Source: an uncultured Clostridia bacterium | Lineage (GTDB): Bacteria > Bacillota > Clostridia > Oscillospirales > Ruminococcaceae | DNA: 64,000 nt | Direction of reading: 5' to 3' | NCBI GenBank assembly: GCA_944387885.1 | Contig: CALXGR010000002.1 | Coordinates: forward strand, 1-64,000 | Part shown: piece by piece, positions 50,395-58,760 of the stretch | How the letters are laid out: each line of letters begins with the position of its first letter | Position numbering within the stretch: the stretch's first letter is position 1 | Made by a program: the position numbers and the translations under genes | Notes under the pieces: model-generated | What the model saw: only the letters and a program-made list of their open reading frames with translations | Told to the model about the DNA's origin: nothing | The model's database searches: none

Positions 50395-50453
50395 GGGGCG
50401 GACCCTGTTCCATTTTTTCGTTTAAACCGTCTATGATTCAGGAGGATATTGTT

Positions 50454-51785
50454 TTGGAAGATTCTATTTTATTTATGCTTTTGCTTCAGGTGGGGCTGAT
50501 AGCCCTCAACGCCGTATTTGCCAGCGCAGAAATCGCCGTGATTTCCATGAACGATGCCAAGCTGGCCCGGATGGCCGCCCAGGGCGATAAGCGGGCGGTC
50601 CGCCTGGCCCGGCTTACCAGTCAGCCGGCCCGGTTCCTGGCTACCATCCAGGTGGCCATCACCCTGTCCGGATTTCTGGGCAGTGCGTTCGCCGCTGAAA
50701 ACTTTTCCGATGTGCTGGTTTCCCAGGCCTTGGCCCTGGGAGTTCCTCTGCCCCAGAAGACCATGGACAGCATTGCGGTCATTCTGATCACCCTGATCCT
50801 CTCCTACTTTACCCTGATTTTCGGTGAGCTGGTCCCCAAGCGGGTGGCCATGAGAAAAGCGGAGGCCCTGGCTTTGGGGATGTCCGGGCTTATCAGTGCC
50901 ATTGCCCGGCTTTTCGCACCCCTGGTCTGGCTCCTTACCCTCTCCACCAACGGAGTGCTTCGGCTGCTGGGCATCGACCCCAACGCCCCGGAGGATGCGG
51001 TCAGCGAGGAGGAGATCCGGATGATGGTGGATGTGGGCAGCGAGAAGGGGGCCATCGACCGGGAGGAAAAAGAGCTGATTCAGAATGTCTTTGAGTTTGA
51101 CGACCTTACCGCCGGAGAGATTGCCACCCACCGCACCGAGCTTTCCATCCTCTGGATGGAGGATGACATGGAAACCTGGAAGGAGACCATCCACCGGGCC
51201 CGACACACCCTTTATCCCGTATGCCGGGAAACGGTGGACCAGGTGGTGGGGGTACTCAACGCCAAGGACTATTTTCGGCTGGAGGATAAAAGCCGGGACT
51301 CTGTAATGGAACAGGCGGTAAAGCCTGCCTATTTTGTCCCGGAAGGGGTCAAGGCGGATGTGCTGTTCCGGAATATGAAACGGACCCGGAACTCTCTGGC
51401 TGTAGTGCTGGACGAGTACGGCGGCCTTACGGGAATCGTCACCCTCAACGACTTGGTGGAGCAGTTGGTGGGAGACCTGGGGGACGAACCTGGAGAGGAG
51501 ATTCCCGCACCTGCCGCTGAACCGGTAGAGCCGGGAACCTGGCGGGTCCAGGGAGACGCGTCCCTGGAGGAAGTGTCCCGGGCCCTAGGGGTGTCCCTGC
51601 CCTGCCGGGAATATGATACCTTCAACGGCCTGGTGTTCAGCGCCCTGGATGCCATCCCCAAGGATGGCTCGGTGGTGGAGCTGGAAACCGCAGGTCTGGC
51701 CATCCGGGTCACCGAGGTCCGGGATCATCAGGTCCGGAGCGCTCTGGTCCGGAAGCTGGAATCTTCTGCCCAGGAAATTCAATAA
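50454..51785 (+). CDS. CorC/HlyC-type transporter-like protein (DUF21-CBS-CorC_HlyC)
   Basis: 443 residues. DUF21 membrane domain with about four helices (residues 1-180; ends with IFGELVPKRVAMRKAEALAL), two CBS repeats (about 200-320; MVDVGSEKGAIDREEKELIQNVFEFDD precedes them), and C-terminal CorC_HlyC domain. Relatives include MpfA/YhdP, linked to magnesium export, though annotated as haemolysin. Start: TTG at 50454, 8 bases after AGGAGG; the upstream in-frame ATG at 50433 would put the SD inside the gene. Preceded by a long leader with a mini-ORF. Confidence 0.9.
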   Translation: MEDSILFMLLLQVGLIALNAVFASAEIAVISMNDAKLARMAAQGDKRAVRLARLTSQPARFLATIQVAITLSGFLGSAFAAENFSDVLVSQALALGVPLPQKTMDSIAVILITLILSYFTLIFGELVPKRVAMRKAEALALGMSGLISAIARLFAPLVWLLTLSTNGVLRLLGIDPNAPEDAVSEEEIRMMVDVGSEKGAIDREEKELIQNVFEFDDLTAGEIATHRTELSILWMEDDMETWKETIHRARHTLYPVCRETVDQVVGVLNAKDYFRLEDKSRDSVMEQAVKPAYFVPEGVKADVLFRNMKRTRNSLAVVLDEYGGLTGIVTLNDLVEQLVGDLGDEPGEEIPAPAAEPVEPGTWRVQGDASLEEVSRALGVSLPCREYDTFNGLVFSALDAIPKDGSVVELETAGLAIRVTEVRDHQVRSALVRKLESSAQEIQ

Positions 51786-51789
51786 GGAT

Positions 51790-51824
51790 AAAGCCCCCGG
51801 CGGAACTCCGCCGGGGGCTTTTCA
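51790..51824 (+). terminator. Terminator of the CorC/HlyC-like gene
   Basis: AAAGCCCCCGGCGGA pairs with TCCGCCGGGGGCTTT. Confidence 0.92.
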
Positions 51825-51937
51825 GATTAAAATGAACTGGAAAAGAAAAATTCCCCGGTCCGTCCGGACCAGGGAGGTGGGTTTGTGTGATAAAATAAAT
51901 GTCTGTATCAGTGCGGGATATCCATGCGGAAAAAAGA

Positions 51938-51970
51938 AAAAGACCCGGAGCATCTTCTGCTCCAGGTCTG
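51938..51970 (-). terminator. Terminator of tRNA-Gly
   Basis: AGACCTGGAGCA pairs with TGCTCCGGGTCT (minus strand), followed by TTTTCTTTTTTCC. Confidence 0.9.
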
Positions 51971-51976
51971 ACCTGG

Positions 51977-52051
51977 TGGAGCGGCTGATGGGAGTCGAAC
52001 CCACGTCCTCAGCTTGGAAGGCTGATGTACTAGCCGTTGTACGACAGCCGC
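51977..52051 (-). tRNA. tRNA-Gly, anticodon TCC
   Basis: 75 bases on the minus strand: acceptor GCGGCTG/CAGCCGC, anticodon arm TCAGC-CTTCCAA-GCTGA, T-arm GTGGGTTCGACTCCCAT, encoded CCA. Confidence 0.96.
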
Positions 52052-52104
52052 ATAACATCATATATTGTATCACGATTTTTATTTTTGTCAATGGGGAAAA
52101 TCCA

Positions 52105-52133
52105 TTTACGGGAAAAGGATTTTGTGATAAAAT
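52105..52133 (+). promoter_or_regulatory. Promoter of proB
   Basis: TTTACG (52105-52110), 17-base spacer, TAAAAT (52128-52133) with TGA before it. An inverted repeat TTTGTGA (52121-52127)/TCACAAA (52137-52143) straddles the -10 and may be an operator. Confidence 0.65.
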
Positions 52134-52207
52134 GATTCACAAATCGGTTTCTTATTCATTTAAAGAAGAGAAACAGACCAATTTAGAGAAAAAAGGCAGT
52201 TGTTTTT

Positions 52208-53011
52208 ATGCGGATTGTAGTAAAAATCGGAACCTCCACCCTGGCTTACCCCACCGGACGGCTGAACATCCGGCGGATGGAGCATTTCTGCAAAGTGGTC
52301 AGCGACCTGATCAACGCAGGTCACGAGATTATCCTGGTTTCCTCCGGCGCCATCGGCCTGGGGGTAGGGAAGCTGAACCTCCCCAGCCGGCCTCAGGATA
52401 TCCCAGGCAAGCAGGCTGCAGCCGCAGTGGGCCAGTGTGAGCTGATGTATATTTACGATAAGCTGTTTGGGGAATATAACCACACCGTGGCCCAGCTTCT
52501 GATTACCGCCGCCGATGTCAAGGACCCGGCCCGGGCCATCAATTTTGAGAACGCCTTGTTCCGGCTGCTGGAAATGAAGGCGCTGCCCATTATCAACGAG
52601 AACGACACCATCGGCACCGAAGAAATCGTCATCGGAGACAATGATACCCTGGCCGCCATTGTGGCAGAGGGCACCCACAGCCAGCTGCTGGTGCTTCTCT
52701 CCGACATCAACGGCTTTTATACCGCCGACCCCCGGAAAAATCCGGATGCCCGGCTTATCTCCCAGGTGGAGGAAGTTACCCCCGAGCTGGAGGCTCTGGC
52801 CGCCGACAAGGGAACCAGCCTGGGCACCGGCGGTATGATCACCAAGCTGAAGGCGGCCAAAATCGTCAATGCCGCAGGCTGTCAGATGGTGATTGCCAAC
52901 GGCGCGGAGCCGGAGGTTCTGTATGACATTGTGGAAGGAAAACCGGTGGGAACCCGGTTCATGGCAAAGTCCAATGGTATGAAGTCAAGTAGTGATGAAG
53001 AAAAAAATTAG
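52208..53011 (+). CDS. proB: Glutamate 5-kinase
   Basis: 267 residues, amino-acid-kinase fold without the C-terminal PUA domain of the E. coli enzyme, a common short form. MRIVVKIGTSTLA at the start, VSSGAIGLGVGKL, INENDTIGTEEIVIGDNDTLAA and GTGGMITKLKAAKIVNAAG. First step of proline synthesis. The family normally ends near VGTRFMAK; the extra SNGMKSSSDEEKN tail may derive from insertion of the IS110 element just behind it. Start: ATG with a poor SD (AAAAAAGGCAG). Confidence 0.95.
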   Translation: MRIVVKIGTSTLAYPTGRLNIRRMEHFCKVVSDLINAGHEIILVSSGAIGLGVGKLNLPSRPQDIPGKQAAAAVGQCELMYIYDKLFGEYNHTVAQLLITAADVKDPARAINFENALFRLLEMKALPIINENDTIGTEEIVIGDNDTLAAIVAEGTHSQLLVLLSDINGFYTADPRKNPDARLISQVEEVTPELEALAADKGTSLGTGGMITKLKAAKIVNAAGCQMVIANGAEPEVLYDIVEGKPVGTRFMAKSNGMKSSSDEEKN

Positions 53012-53123
53012 GCAAAACAGAATAAGAAGCACTGTGTAGACAGCAAAAATGCAACACCAAACTAAGCCCTGCCTCTGCAATTTTTGAAACAGGGCTTGGA
53101 CACCAAAGCGGCAAGCGGTGTGC

Positions 53124-54347
53124 TCAGCCCTCTGGCGGGATATACAGGCGGTTGTCCTTCAGCAGTCGAAAGACCAACCGGACCAGTTTTCTGGCAGTTA
53201 AAGCGAGTGCTCGTTTGTGCTGGTACTTGTTGACCTCTTTGAATTTAAGGTCATAGTAGCGCCGGAACTCGGAGTCGCATCTTCTCACAGAGTTGGCGGC
53301 TTCCAGCAGGTAGTAACGGAGATAGCGGTTGCCGGATTTAATCATCCGGGAGTGCTCCGCTTCAAATTCACCGGACTGGTGCTGGGTCCAGACAAGGCCG
53401 GCAAACTTGGCGACAGAGGCTTGGGAATCGAAACGGTGGATATTGCCAATTTCAGCGATGATACCGGCGGAGTAGACCTTGCCAATGCCGGGAATGGAGG
53501 TTAGGGTATTGGGGATGATCTCAAACTGGTGTTCAATAGCCTTGTCCAAGACCTTGACCTGCCTCTCTAAAGCCCGCATAGAGGCAATGGAGACGGCCAT
53601 GGCCTGATTCACAGAGTTGTTCACAGTGATTGGTAAGCGGTAAGAATCTCTGGCAGCGGTTTGAATCGCCTTGGCTTTTGCAGCCGGGTCAGCAAAGTTC
53701 CTGCCTTTCTCATCAATGAAGGAAGTCAGTTCTTCCAGATCAGCGTTTGCCAGATCATCCACAGTTTCAAACCGCTCCATGAGCGCAATGGTGGTAGCGC
53801 TGGTATTCTGGATGTCCTTGTCCTGCGCAATGCCGGAGCATTTCAGGAATAGGTAGTTGGCAAACCGCTGCTTTTCCCGAGTCAGATTTTGAATCACGTC
53901 GAATCTGGCTCTGGTAAGGGTTCTGAGCGCCTGATAGCGATAGTCGTCCATATAGACCTCCTTGGCGATCCTGCCAAAACGGAGATGGTCGGCAATCACA
54001 AAGGCATCCACAAAGTCATTCTTGGGCAGGTCAGGATAGGCTTCCTTAAACTTTTTGACCTGCTTAGGATTGAGAACATGAATTTTCCGCTGGAACCGGC
54101 CAAGACTGCCATCCTCCCGGAGAGCATAGACAAGGCTGTCCCCATAGATAGAGGTGGCTTCCAGACCGATCACCACATCACTGAGTTGCATGGAGCCAAG
54201 CGCCGACACGATTCTTTCTGACAATATTTTAGCACCGCCAAGGTTGTTCTGCACAGAAAAACTGGAATGCTTACTGCCGTCTGGTTTCATCAGGTAAGCC
54301 ACATTGTTTTTGCTGCTCACATCAATGCCAACGAATAATGGATTCAC
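53124..54347 (-). CDS. IS110-family transposase (DEDD recombinase)
   Basis: 407 residues. N-terminal RuvC-like DEDD domain starting LFVGIDVSSKNNVAYL, with IGLEATSIYGDSLV and NDFVDAFVIADHLRFG; a coiled-coil middle; C-terminal Tnp domain with LTSIPGIGKVYSAGIIAEIGN and the serine region HSRMIKSGNRYLRYYLLEAA. All catalytic blocks appear intact, so the element may be active. Start: GTG at 54347 behind GGGAGGTGAAAATT; a longer frame upstream is less likely. Confidence 0.93.
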   Translation of the reverse strand: MNPLFVGIDVSSKNNVAYLMKPDGSKHSSFSVQNNLGGAKILSERIVSALGSMQLSDVVIGLEATSIYGDSLVYALREDGSLGRFQRKIHVLNPKQVKKFKEAYPDLPKNDFVDAFVIADHLRFGRIAKEVYMDDYRYQALRTLTRARFDVIQNLTREKQRFANYLFLKCSGIAQDKDIQNTSATTIALMERFETVDDLANADLEELTSFIDEKGRNFADPAAKAKAIQTAARDSYRLPITVNNSVNQAMAVSIASMRALERQVKVLDKAIEHQFEIIPNTLTSIPGIGKVYSAGIIAEIGNIHRFDSQASVAKFAGLVWTQHQSGEFEAEHSRMIKSGNRYLRYYLLEAANSVRRCDSEFRRYYDLKFKEVNKYQHKRALALTARKLVRLVFRLLKDNRLYIPPEG

Positions 54348-54650
54348 AATTTTCACCTCCCCACATGGAGATTTCAGGCCAGCAGGCTTTGAGATACCCA
54401 TGATAACCGGAGCATCTGGCAACCTCGCGTATCAGAATCATTCCAGAGAAAGCCAATGCGATATCCCTCACTGCTGAAAGGGCGGCCTTGTCTCCGGCAA
54501 ACAGCCAATGAGTTTGCAGCTGACTTCCGGCTCAGGGGAACGGACTTTGTTTGAAGCAGCCTTGCGGCTCAACTGGAGGTGATAGAACTTGACCCTGCTG
54601 TCCTACAGCTATTGTATCACGGGCATCTCTAAGCCTGCTGATACCTAAAT
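54348..54650 (-). ncRNA. Candidate bridge-RNA region of the IS110 element
   Basis: A 300-base noncoding stretch upstream of the transposase (minus strand). GTATCA and TGATAC form an inverted repeat (54642-54617 region), with further short hairpins such as GAGCCGCAAGGCTGC and GGCTGTTTGCCGGAGACAAGGCC. Its position and size suit the bridge RNA known for IS110-group elements, but the loops were not matched to target sequence. Confidence 0.4.
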
Positions 54651-54688
54651 TATTAACTTTGAAACTTATTATACGAGGAGGTAAAGGA

Positions 54689-55945
54689 ATGACCACCCAG
54701 GAAATCCTGAAGGAAGCCAAAGCTGCCGCTCCGGTGCTGATGAGCGCCGACACCGAAACCAAAAACGCCGCCCTGGAGGGGATGGCCGCCGCCCTGGAGG
54801 AAAACACCCAGGCCATTCTGGAGGCCAACGCCCTGGATATGGAAGCGGCTAAGGGGACCATCTCTCCGGTCATGCTGGACCGGCTGGCCCTCAATCCCCA
54901 GCGAATCGCCGGGATGGCTCAGGGAATCCGTCAGGTAGCCCAGCTGCCCGACCCGGCCTGGAAGGTGCTGGAAACCATCACCCGGCCCAGCGGAATCAAG
55001 GTGGAAAAGACCGCCGTGCCTCTGGGCGTGGTGGGAATCATTTATGAGAGCCGTCCCAATGTGACCGCTGATGCCGCCGCCCTCTGTGTCAAGAGCGGAA
55101 ATGCCTGCGTGCTTCGCAGCGGCAAGGAAGCCTGGCGGAGCGCCAACGCCATTGTCACCGCCCTGCGCCAGGGGCTGGAAAAGGCCGGCCTGCCTGCCAC
55201 CTGTGTCAACCTGATTCAGGACACCAGCCGGGCTTCCTCCCAGGAAATGATGGTGGCCAAGGGACTCATTGACCTGCTGATTCCCCGGGGGGGAGCCGGA
55301 CTGATTCGGGCCTGCGTGGAGAACGCCACCGTTCCCTGCATTGAGACAGGCACCGGAATCTGCCACATCTATCTGGATGAGACCGCCGACCCGGAAATGG
55401 CAGTGAAAATCGTGGTCAATGCCAAGACCAGCCGTCCCTCCGTCTGCAATGCGGAGGAAGTATTGCTGGTCAACCGGAAGGCCGCTCCCACTCTGCTCCC
55501 CCTGCTTCACAAGGCTCTGGTGGAGGACCGAACCGCCGCCGGGGAAATCCCGGTGGAACTGCGGCTGGATAAAGAGGCTGCCGCCATCATTCCCGGAACC
55601 CCTGCAGGGGAGAAGGACTTTGACACCGAGTTCCTGGATTACATCCTGGCAGTGGGAGTGGTGGAAAATGTGGAGGAGGCCATCGCCCACATCAATGCCC
55701 ATTCCACCGGCCACAGCGAGGCCATCGTTACCACAAACGAAGAGAATGCCCAAAAGTTCACCCGGATGGTGGACAGCGCCGCCGTCTATGTAAACGCCAG
55801 CACCCGGTTCACCGACGGGGGAGAGTTCGGCCTGGGCTGCGAGATGGGAATCAGCACCCAGAAACTTCATGCCCGGGGCCCCATGGGACTGGGAGAACTC
55901 TGCACCTATAAATACATTGTAAAAGGAACCGGCCAGATCCGGTAA
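54689..55945 (+). CDS. proA: Gamma-glutamyl phosphate reductase
   Basis: 418 residues, usual length. [33 protein letters not shown] (cofactor region), active Cys about residue 225 in [17 protein letters not shown], and [24 protein letters not shown] near the end. Second step of proline synthesis after ProB. Start: ATG behind GAGGAGGTAAAGGA. Now cut off from proB by the IS110 element, so it may depend on read-through or a promoter in the element end (TTGAAACTTATTATACGAGG carries a weak -10). Confidence 0.96.
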   Translation: MTTQEILKEAKAAAPVLMSADTETKNAALEGMAAALEENTQAILEANALDMEAAKGTISPVMLDRLALNPQRIAGMAQGIRQVAQLPDPAWKVLETITRPSGIKVEKTAVPLGVVGIIYESRPNVTADAAALCVKSGNACVLRSGKEAWRSANAIVTALRQGLEKAGLPATCVNLIQDTSRASSQEMMVAKGLIDLLIPRGGAGLIRACVENATVPCIETGTGICHIYLDETADPEMAVKIVVNAKTSRPSVCNAEEVLLVNRKAAPTLLPLLHKALVEDRTAAGEIPVELRLDKEAAAIIPGTPAGEKDFDTEFLDYILAVGVVENVEEAIAHINAHSTGHSEAIVTTNEENAQKFTRMVDSAAVYVNASTRFTDGGEFGLGCEMGISTQKLHARGPMGLGELCTYKYIVKGTGQIR

Positions 55946-55949
55946 AATA

Positions 55950-55984
55950 AAAGAGCCTGAGGGATTTCCCTCAGGCTCTTTTTG
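55950..55984. terminator. Bidirectional terminator between proA and gpsA
   Basis: AAAAGAGCCTGAGGGA pairs with TCCCTCAGGCTCTTTTT. Confidence 0.93.
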
Positions 55985-55993
55985 CGGTTAGGG

Positions 55994-56986
55994 TTATTCT
56001 GCTTTCCGCTGCCGGCCCATAAGCATGGCCACAACTTCCTGGCCATCTGCTCCCTGGTTGATGACTGCATCGGCGGCGGCAACAATGGGCATCTCCACCC
56101 CGTATTTCTCCGCCAGAAGAAGGGCGGCTTCCAGAGCATTGAGGCCTTCCACCACCATGCCCACCTGGGCTTTGGCTTCTTCCTTGGTCTTTCCCTGACC
56201 GATGAGCATGCCGGCCCGGAAGTTCCGGCTGTGGCGGCTGGTACAGGTGACCACCAGGTCTCCCAGACCGGCCAGGCCCATAAAGGTGGTCAGCTGACCG
56301 CCCATGGCGCAGCCCAGACGGGCCATCTCGGCATTGCCCCGGGTGATAAGGGCGGCTTTGGCGTTATCCCCGTAGCCAAGCCCGGAACTGATTCCTACGC
56401 AGAGGGCCATAATGTTTTTCAGCGCACCTCCGATTTCCACTCCGATCACATCGGTGTTGGTGTAGACCCGAAAGTTATTGTTCATGAAAATGTCCTGAAC
56501 CTTTTTGGCAATCTCCTCGTCCTCGCAGGCGGAGACAATGGCGGTGGGCAGGTCCAGACTGACCTCCTCCGCATGGGTGGGGCCGCTGAGAGCCACGATT
56601 CCGGCGGGGGTGTCTCCCAGCACATCCCGGAGAATCCCGGTCATGGTCAACAGGGTAGGGGTCTCCACGCCTTTGGCTACATCCACCAGAATCTGGTGAG
56701 AGGTGATATAGGGCTTGGCCTTCTCGGCAGTGGACCGGACAAAGACGGAGGGAACCGCAAACAGAACCAGGTCGCTTCCTTCCAGGGCAGGACCTATCTG
56801 GGCCTGGTACCGGATCTCCTTGGGCAGGACCATTCCCGGAAGATTGGGGTGTACACCGGTGCGCTCCAGGTTTTCCAGTTCGGCGGAAATGGCGGACCAG
56901 ACAGTGACCTGATGCCCGTTGACGGCCAGAAGCCGGGCCAGGGCAATTCCCCAGGTGCCTGCCCCCAAAACAGTGACTTTTACCAT
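55994..56986 (-). CDS. gpsA: Glycerol-3-phosphate dehydrogenase [NAD(P)+]
   Basis: 330 residues. Rossmann motif VTVLGAGTWGIALARLLA at the N-terminus, SGPTHAEEVSLDLPTAIV, catalytic Lys in GALKNIMALCVGISSGLGYGDNAKAALITRG. Reduces dihydroxyacetone phosphate to sn-glycerol 3-phosphate for phospholipid synthesis. Start: ATG behind GGAGCAGCCGTC. Single gene, divergent from the purine operon. Confidence 0.96.
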   Translation of the reverse strand: MVKVTVLGAGTWGIALARLLAVNGHQVTVWSAISAELENLERTGVHPNLPGMVLPKEIRYQAQIGPALEGSDLVLFAVPSVFVRSTAEKAKPYITSHQILVDVAKGVETPTLLTMTGILRDVLGDTPAGIVALSGPTHAEEVSLDLPTAIVSACEDEEIAKKVQDIFMNNNFRVYTNTDVIGVEIGGALKNIMALCVGISSGLGYGDNAKAALITRGNAEMARLGCAMGGQLTTFMGLAGLGDLVVTCTSRHSRNFRAGMLIGQGKTKEEAKAQVGMVVEGLNALEAALLLAEKYGVEMPIVAAADAVINQGADGQEVVAMLMGRQRKAE

Positions 56987-57239
56987 GACGGCTGCTCCTT
57001 CCCAAAACTGCCGGCAGGCCCGGAAAAAGCCCGGCCGACAGGGTATATTTTAGGTATTATAACATAAAAAGAAAGGGATGGAAAGCCCTTACGGAAAAGG
57101 GAAAAATCCTGCCCCGGAAAAGTATTATTTTTCCTCCGGACAGGGGTGAATTTTCATGTAAAATATTGTTCAAGTTTCCAAAAAAAGCGGGCCGGAGGGG
57201 ATGGGGTTGTGCCCCATTGACAAATTTCTTTTAAGGTGA

Positions 57240-57268
57240 TTGCTTTTTCAATTTTGTAACCGTATCAT
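57240..57268 (+). promoter_or_regulatory. Promoter of the purine leader
   Basis: TTGCTT (57240-57245), 17-base spacer, TATCAT (57263-57268); start near 57275. A consensus TTGACA at 57217-57222 has no -10 at the right distance. Confidence 0.55.
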
Positions 57269-57302
57269 AGAATCATAGATTAGATTCTGGGAGGACCGCT
57301 TT

Positions 57303-57380
57303 ATGGGTCAGCTGGGAAAAAAGGAAAAGTCTCGGTTTGGCGGGCATAGTGCAGCCTCTCATACTCTGATTCCGGAGTAA
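57303..57380 (+). CDS. Candidate 25-residue leader peptide before purE
   Basis: ATG at 57303 behind GGGAGG (8-base spacing) opens a 25-codon frame beginning MGQLGKKEKSRFGGHS and ending ASHTLIPE, TAA at 57378-57380. Its last third covers the antiterminator arm, so translating ribosomes would favour the terminator and stalled ones would favour read-through. It has four Gly, one Gln and two His codons; glycine and glutamine are substrates of purine synthesis, but no clear run of control codons exists. Coding status unproven. Confidence 0.45.
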   Translation: MGQLGKKEKSRFGGHSAASHTLIPE

Positions 57381-57388
57381 CAAGTTGC

Positions 57389-57428
57389 CGTAGTGTACCA
57401 GTCTGGTGCGCTGCGCTTTTTGTTTTTT
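57389..57428 (+). terminator. Attenuator terminator upstream of purE
   Basis: 12-base-pair stem (several G-U pairs), 3-base loop and a T-rich tail; lies between the leader ORF and purE. Confidence 0.75.
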
Positions 57429-57468
57429 AGACCGTCTTTCCGGCGGCCACAGTAAGGAGGAAGAAACT

Positions 57469-57966
57469 ATGGAACAGAAGAAAGTTGCCGTTATCATGGG
57501 TTCGGACAGCGATTGGCCGGTGGTCAAAACCGCCTGCGCCCAGCTGAAGGAATTCGGAGTTCCTTTTGAAGCACATATCCTGTCGGCTCACCGTACCCCT
57601 GCCGCCGCAGCTCAGTTCGCCAAGGCCGCCCGGGACAACGGATTTGGTGCCATCATCTGCGCTGCAGGCATGGCTGCCCACCTGGCAGGCGCCTTCGCCG
57701 CCAACACCACCCTTCCCGTCATCGGTATCCCCATGAAGGGGGGCGCCCAGGACGGAATGGATGCCCTGCTGGCCACCGTCCAGATGCCCAGCGGAATCCC
57801 GGTAGCCACTGTGGCCATCAACGGCGCCAAGAACGCCGCTGTGCTGGCTGTTCAGATGTTGGCTATTCAGGATGAGGAACTGGCTCGGAAGCTGGATGCC
57901 GCCCGGGCAGAGATGGCCAATCAGATCGCTGAGAAGGAGGCACGGCTCCAGGAGGAGCTGGGCTGA
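57469..57966 (+). CDS. purE: N5-carboxyaminoimidazole ribonucleotide mutase (PurE)
   Basis: 165 residues, class I PurE size. [17 protein letters not shown] and [40 protein letters not shown] contain the substrate loop and active His. Converts N5-CAIR to CAIR; no PurK lies next to it, so the source of N5-CAIR is elsewhere. Start: ATG at 57469 behind TAAGGAGGAAGAAAC. First structural gene of the purine operon, after the attenuator. Confidence 0.96.
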   Translation: MEQKKVAVIMGSDSDWPVVKTACAQLKEFGVPFEAHILSAHRTPAAAAQFAKAARDNGFGAIICAAGMAAHLAGAFAANTTLPVIGIPMKGGAQDGMDALLATVQMPSGIPVATVAINGAKNAAVLAVQMLAIQDEELARKLDAARAEMANQIAEKEARLQEELG

Positions 57967-58023
57967 TTCCCATAAATATTGTTTTTAAAAAAGTAATCAT
58001 ATAAGAGAACAGGAGTAGTTATC

Positions 58024-58734
58024 ATGAAAAAACTGGAACAGCTGTACGAAGGAAAAGCCAAGAAGGTATACGCCACCGACGACCCCAATGTAGTTCTGGT
58101 GGATTACAAGGACGATGCTACCGCCGGTGACGGCGCCAAGAAGGGCACCATCCGGGGCAAGGGCGTTGTAAACAACAAGGTCACCAACAGCCTCATGCGG
58201 ATGCTGGAGGAGAAGGGAATCCCCACCCATTATGTGGAGGAAATCAGCGACCGTGAGACCTATGTTAAGAAGGTTCAGATCGTTCCCCTGGAGGTCATCA
58301 TCCGGAATGTGGCCGCCGGCAGCTTCACCAAGCGCCTGGGCGTTCCCGAAGGCACTGTTCTCAAGTGCCCCACCCTGGAGTTCAGCTACAAGAACGATGA
58401 CCTCCATGACCCCCTCATCAACCATTATCATGCTCTGGCTCTGGGTCTGGCTACCCAGGAGGAGATCGACATCATCAGCAACTATGCTTTCAAGGTAAAC
58501 GAGATCCTCTCCCAGTACCTGGCCCAGTTCAACATCCGGCTCATCGACTTCAAGCTGGAGTTCGGCCGTCTGGCTGACGGCACCATCGTCCTGGCTGACG
58601 AGATCAGCCCCGACACCTGCCGGTTCTGGGACGCTACCACCGGCGCACACCTGGACAAGGACCTGTTCCGCCGGGATCTGGGCGGTGAGGAGGACGCTTA
58701 CAAGGAAGTGTTCCGCCGCCTGCTGGGCGAATAA
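58024..58734 (+). CDS. purC: SAICAR synthetase
   Basis: 236 residues, standard. [31 protein letters not shown] at the start, [16 protein letters not shown] and [31 protein letters not shown]. Joins aspartate to CAIR. Start: ATG behind AACAGGAGTAGTTATC; 57 bases after purE. Confidence 0.97.
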   Translation: MKKLEQLYEGKAKKVYATDDPNVVLVDYKDDATAGDGAKKGTIRGKGVVNNKVTNSLMRMLEEKGIPTHYVEEISDRETYVKKVQIVPLEVIIRNVAAGSFTKRLGVPEGTVLKCPTLEFSYKNDDLHDPLINHYHALALGLATQEEIDIISNYAFKVNEILSQYLAQFNIRLIDFKLEFGRLADGTIVLADEISPDTCRFWDATTGAHLDKDLFRRDLGGEEDAYKEVFRRLLGE

Positions 58735-58760
58735 ACACCATCTCAGAGCAGAGGTAGAGA

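Larger units (their letters stand above)
53035..54650 (-). mobile_element. IS110-family insertion sequence between proB and proA (ends approximate)
   Basis: A complete transposase gene lies between two genes that normally form one operon, in the opposite orientation. IS110 elements lack terminal inverted repeats, so the ends cannot be fixed; the limits are the proB stop (53011) and the proA SD (about 54675). About 110 bases follow the transposase and about 300 precede it. In the IS110 group the long upstream noncoding end encodes the bridge RNA that selects target and donor. Confidence 0.8.
57275..57428 (+). ncRNA. Purine-operon leader with intrinsic terminator and alternative antiterminator
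   Basis: CGTAGTGTACCA (57389-57400) pairs fully, with G-U pairs, with TGGTGCGCTGCG (57404-57415), loop GTC, followed by CTTTTTGTTTTTT: a strong terminator 40 bases before the purE SD. Upstream, GTGCAGC (57349-57355) can instead pair with GCTGCGC (57410-57416), which would break the terminator. A small hairpin ACTCTG-ATTC-CGGAGT (57363-57378) lies between. The region is therefore an attenuator, or a separate short RNA ending at the terminator (a 6S-type RNA was considered but not established). Confidence 0.6.

Noticed and set aside
50285-50412. yybP-ykoY manganese riboswitch before the CorC-like gene
   Set aside because: A GNRA-tipped hairpin and the AGGAGTAG segment look similar, but the near-invariant 5' GGGGAGUAGC and matching loop are absent. 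Kept only as an alternative in the finding.
52121-52143. CRP-type site in the proB promoter
   Set aside because: TGTGA and TCACA are 9 bases apart, not the 6 of CRP sites, and the position over the -10 would only repress. Left as a generic operator candidate.
51613-52440. Plus-strand frame spanning the tRNA-Gly and the start of proB
   Set aside because: It crosses a tRNA gene on the other strand and two terminators; an accidental frame.
57275-57428. Purine (guanine/adenine) riboswitch upstream of purE
   Set aside because: The three-way-junction core (TATA at both ends of P1, conserved loop-loop sequences) is not found.
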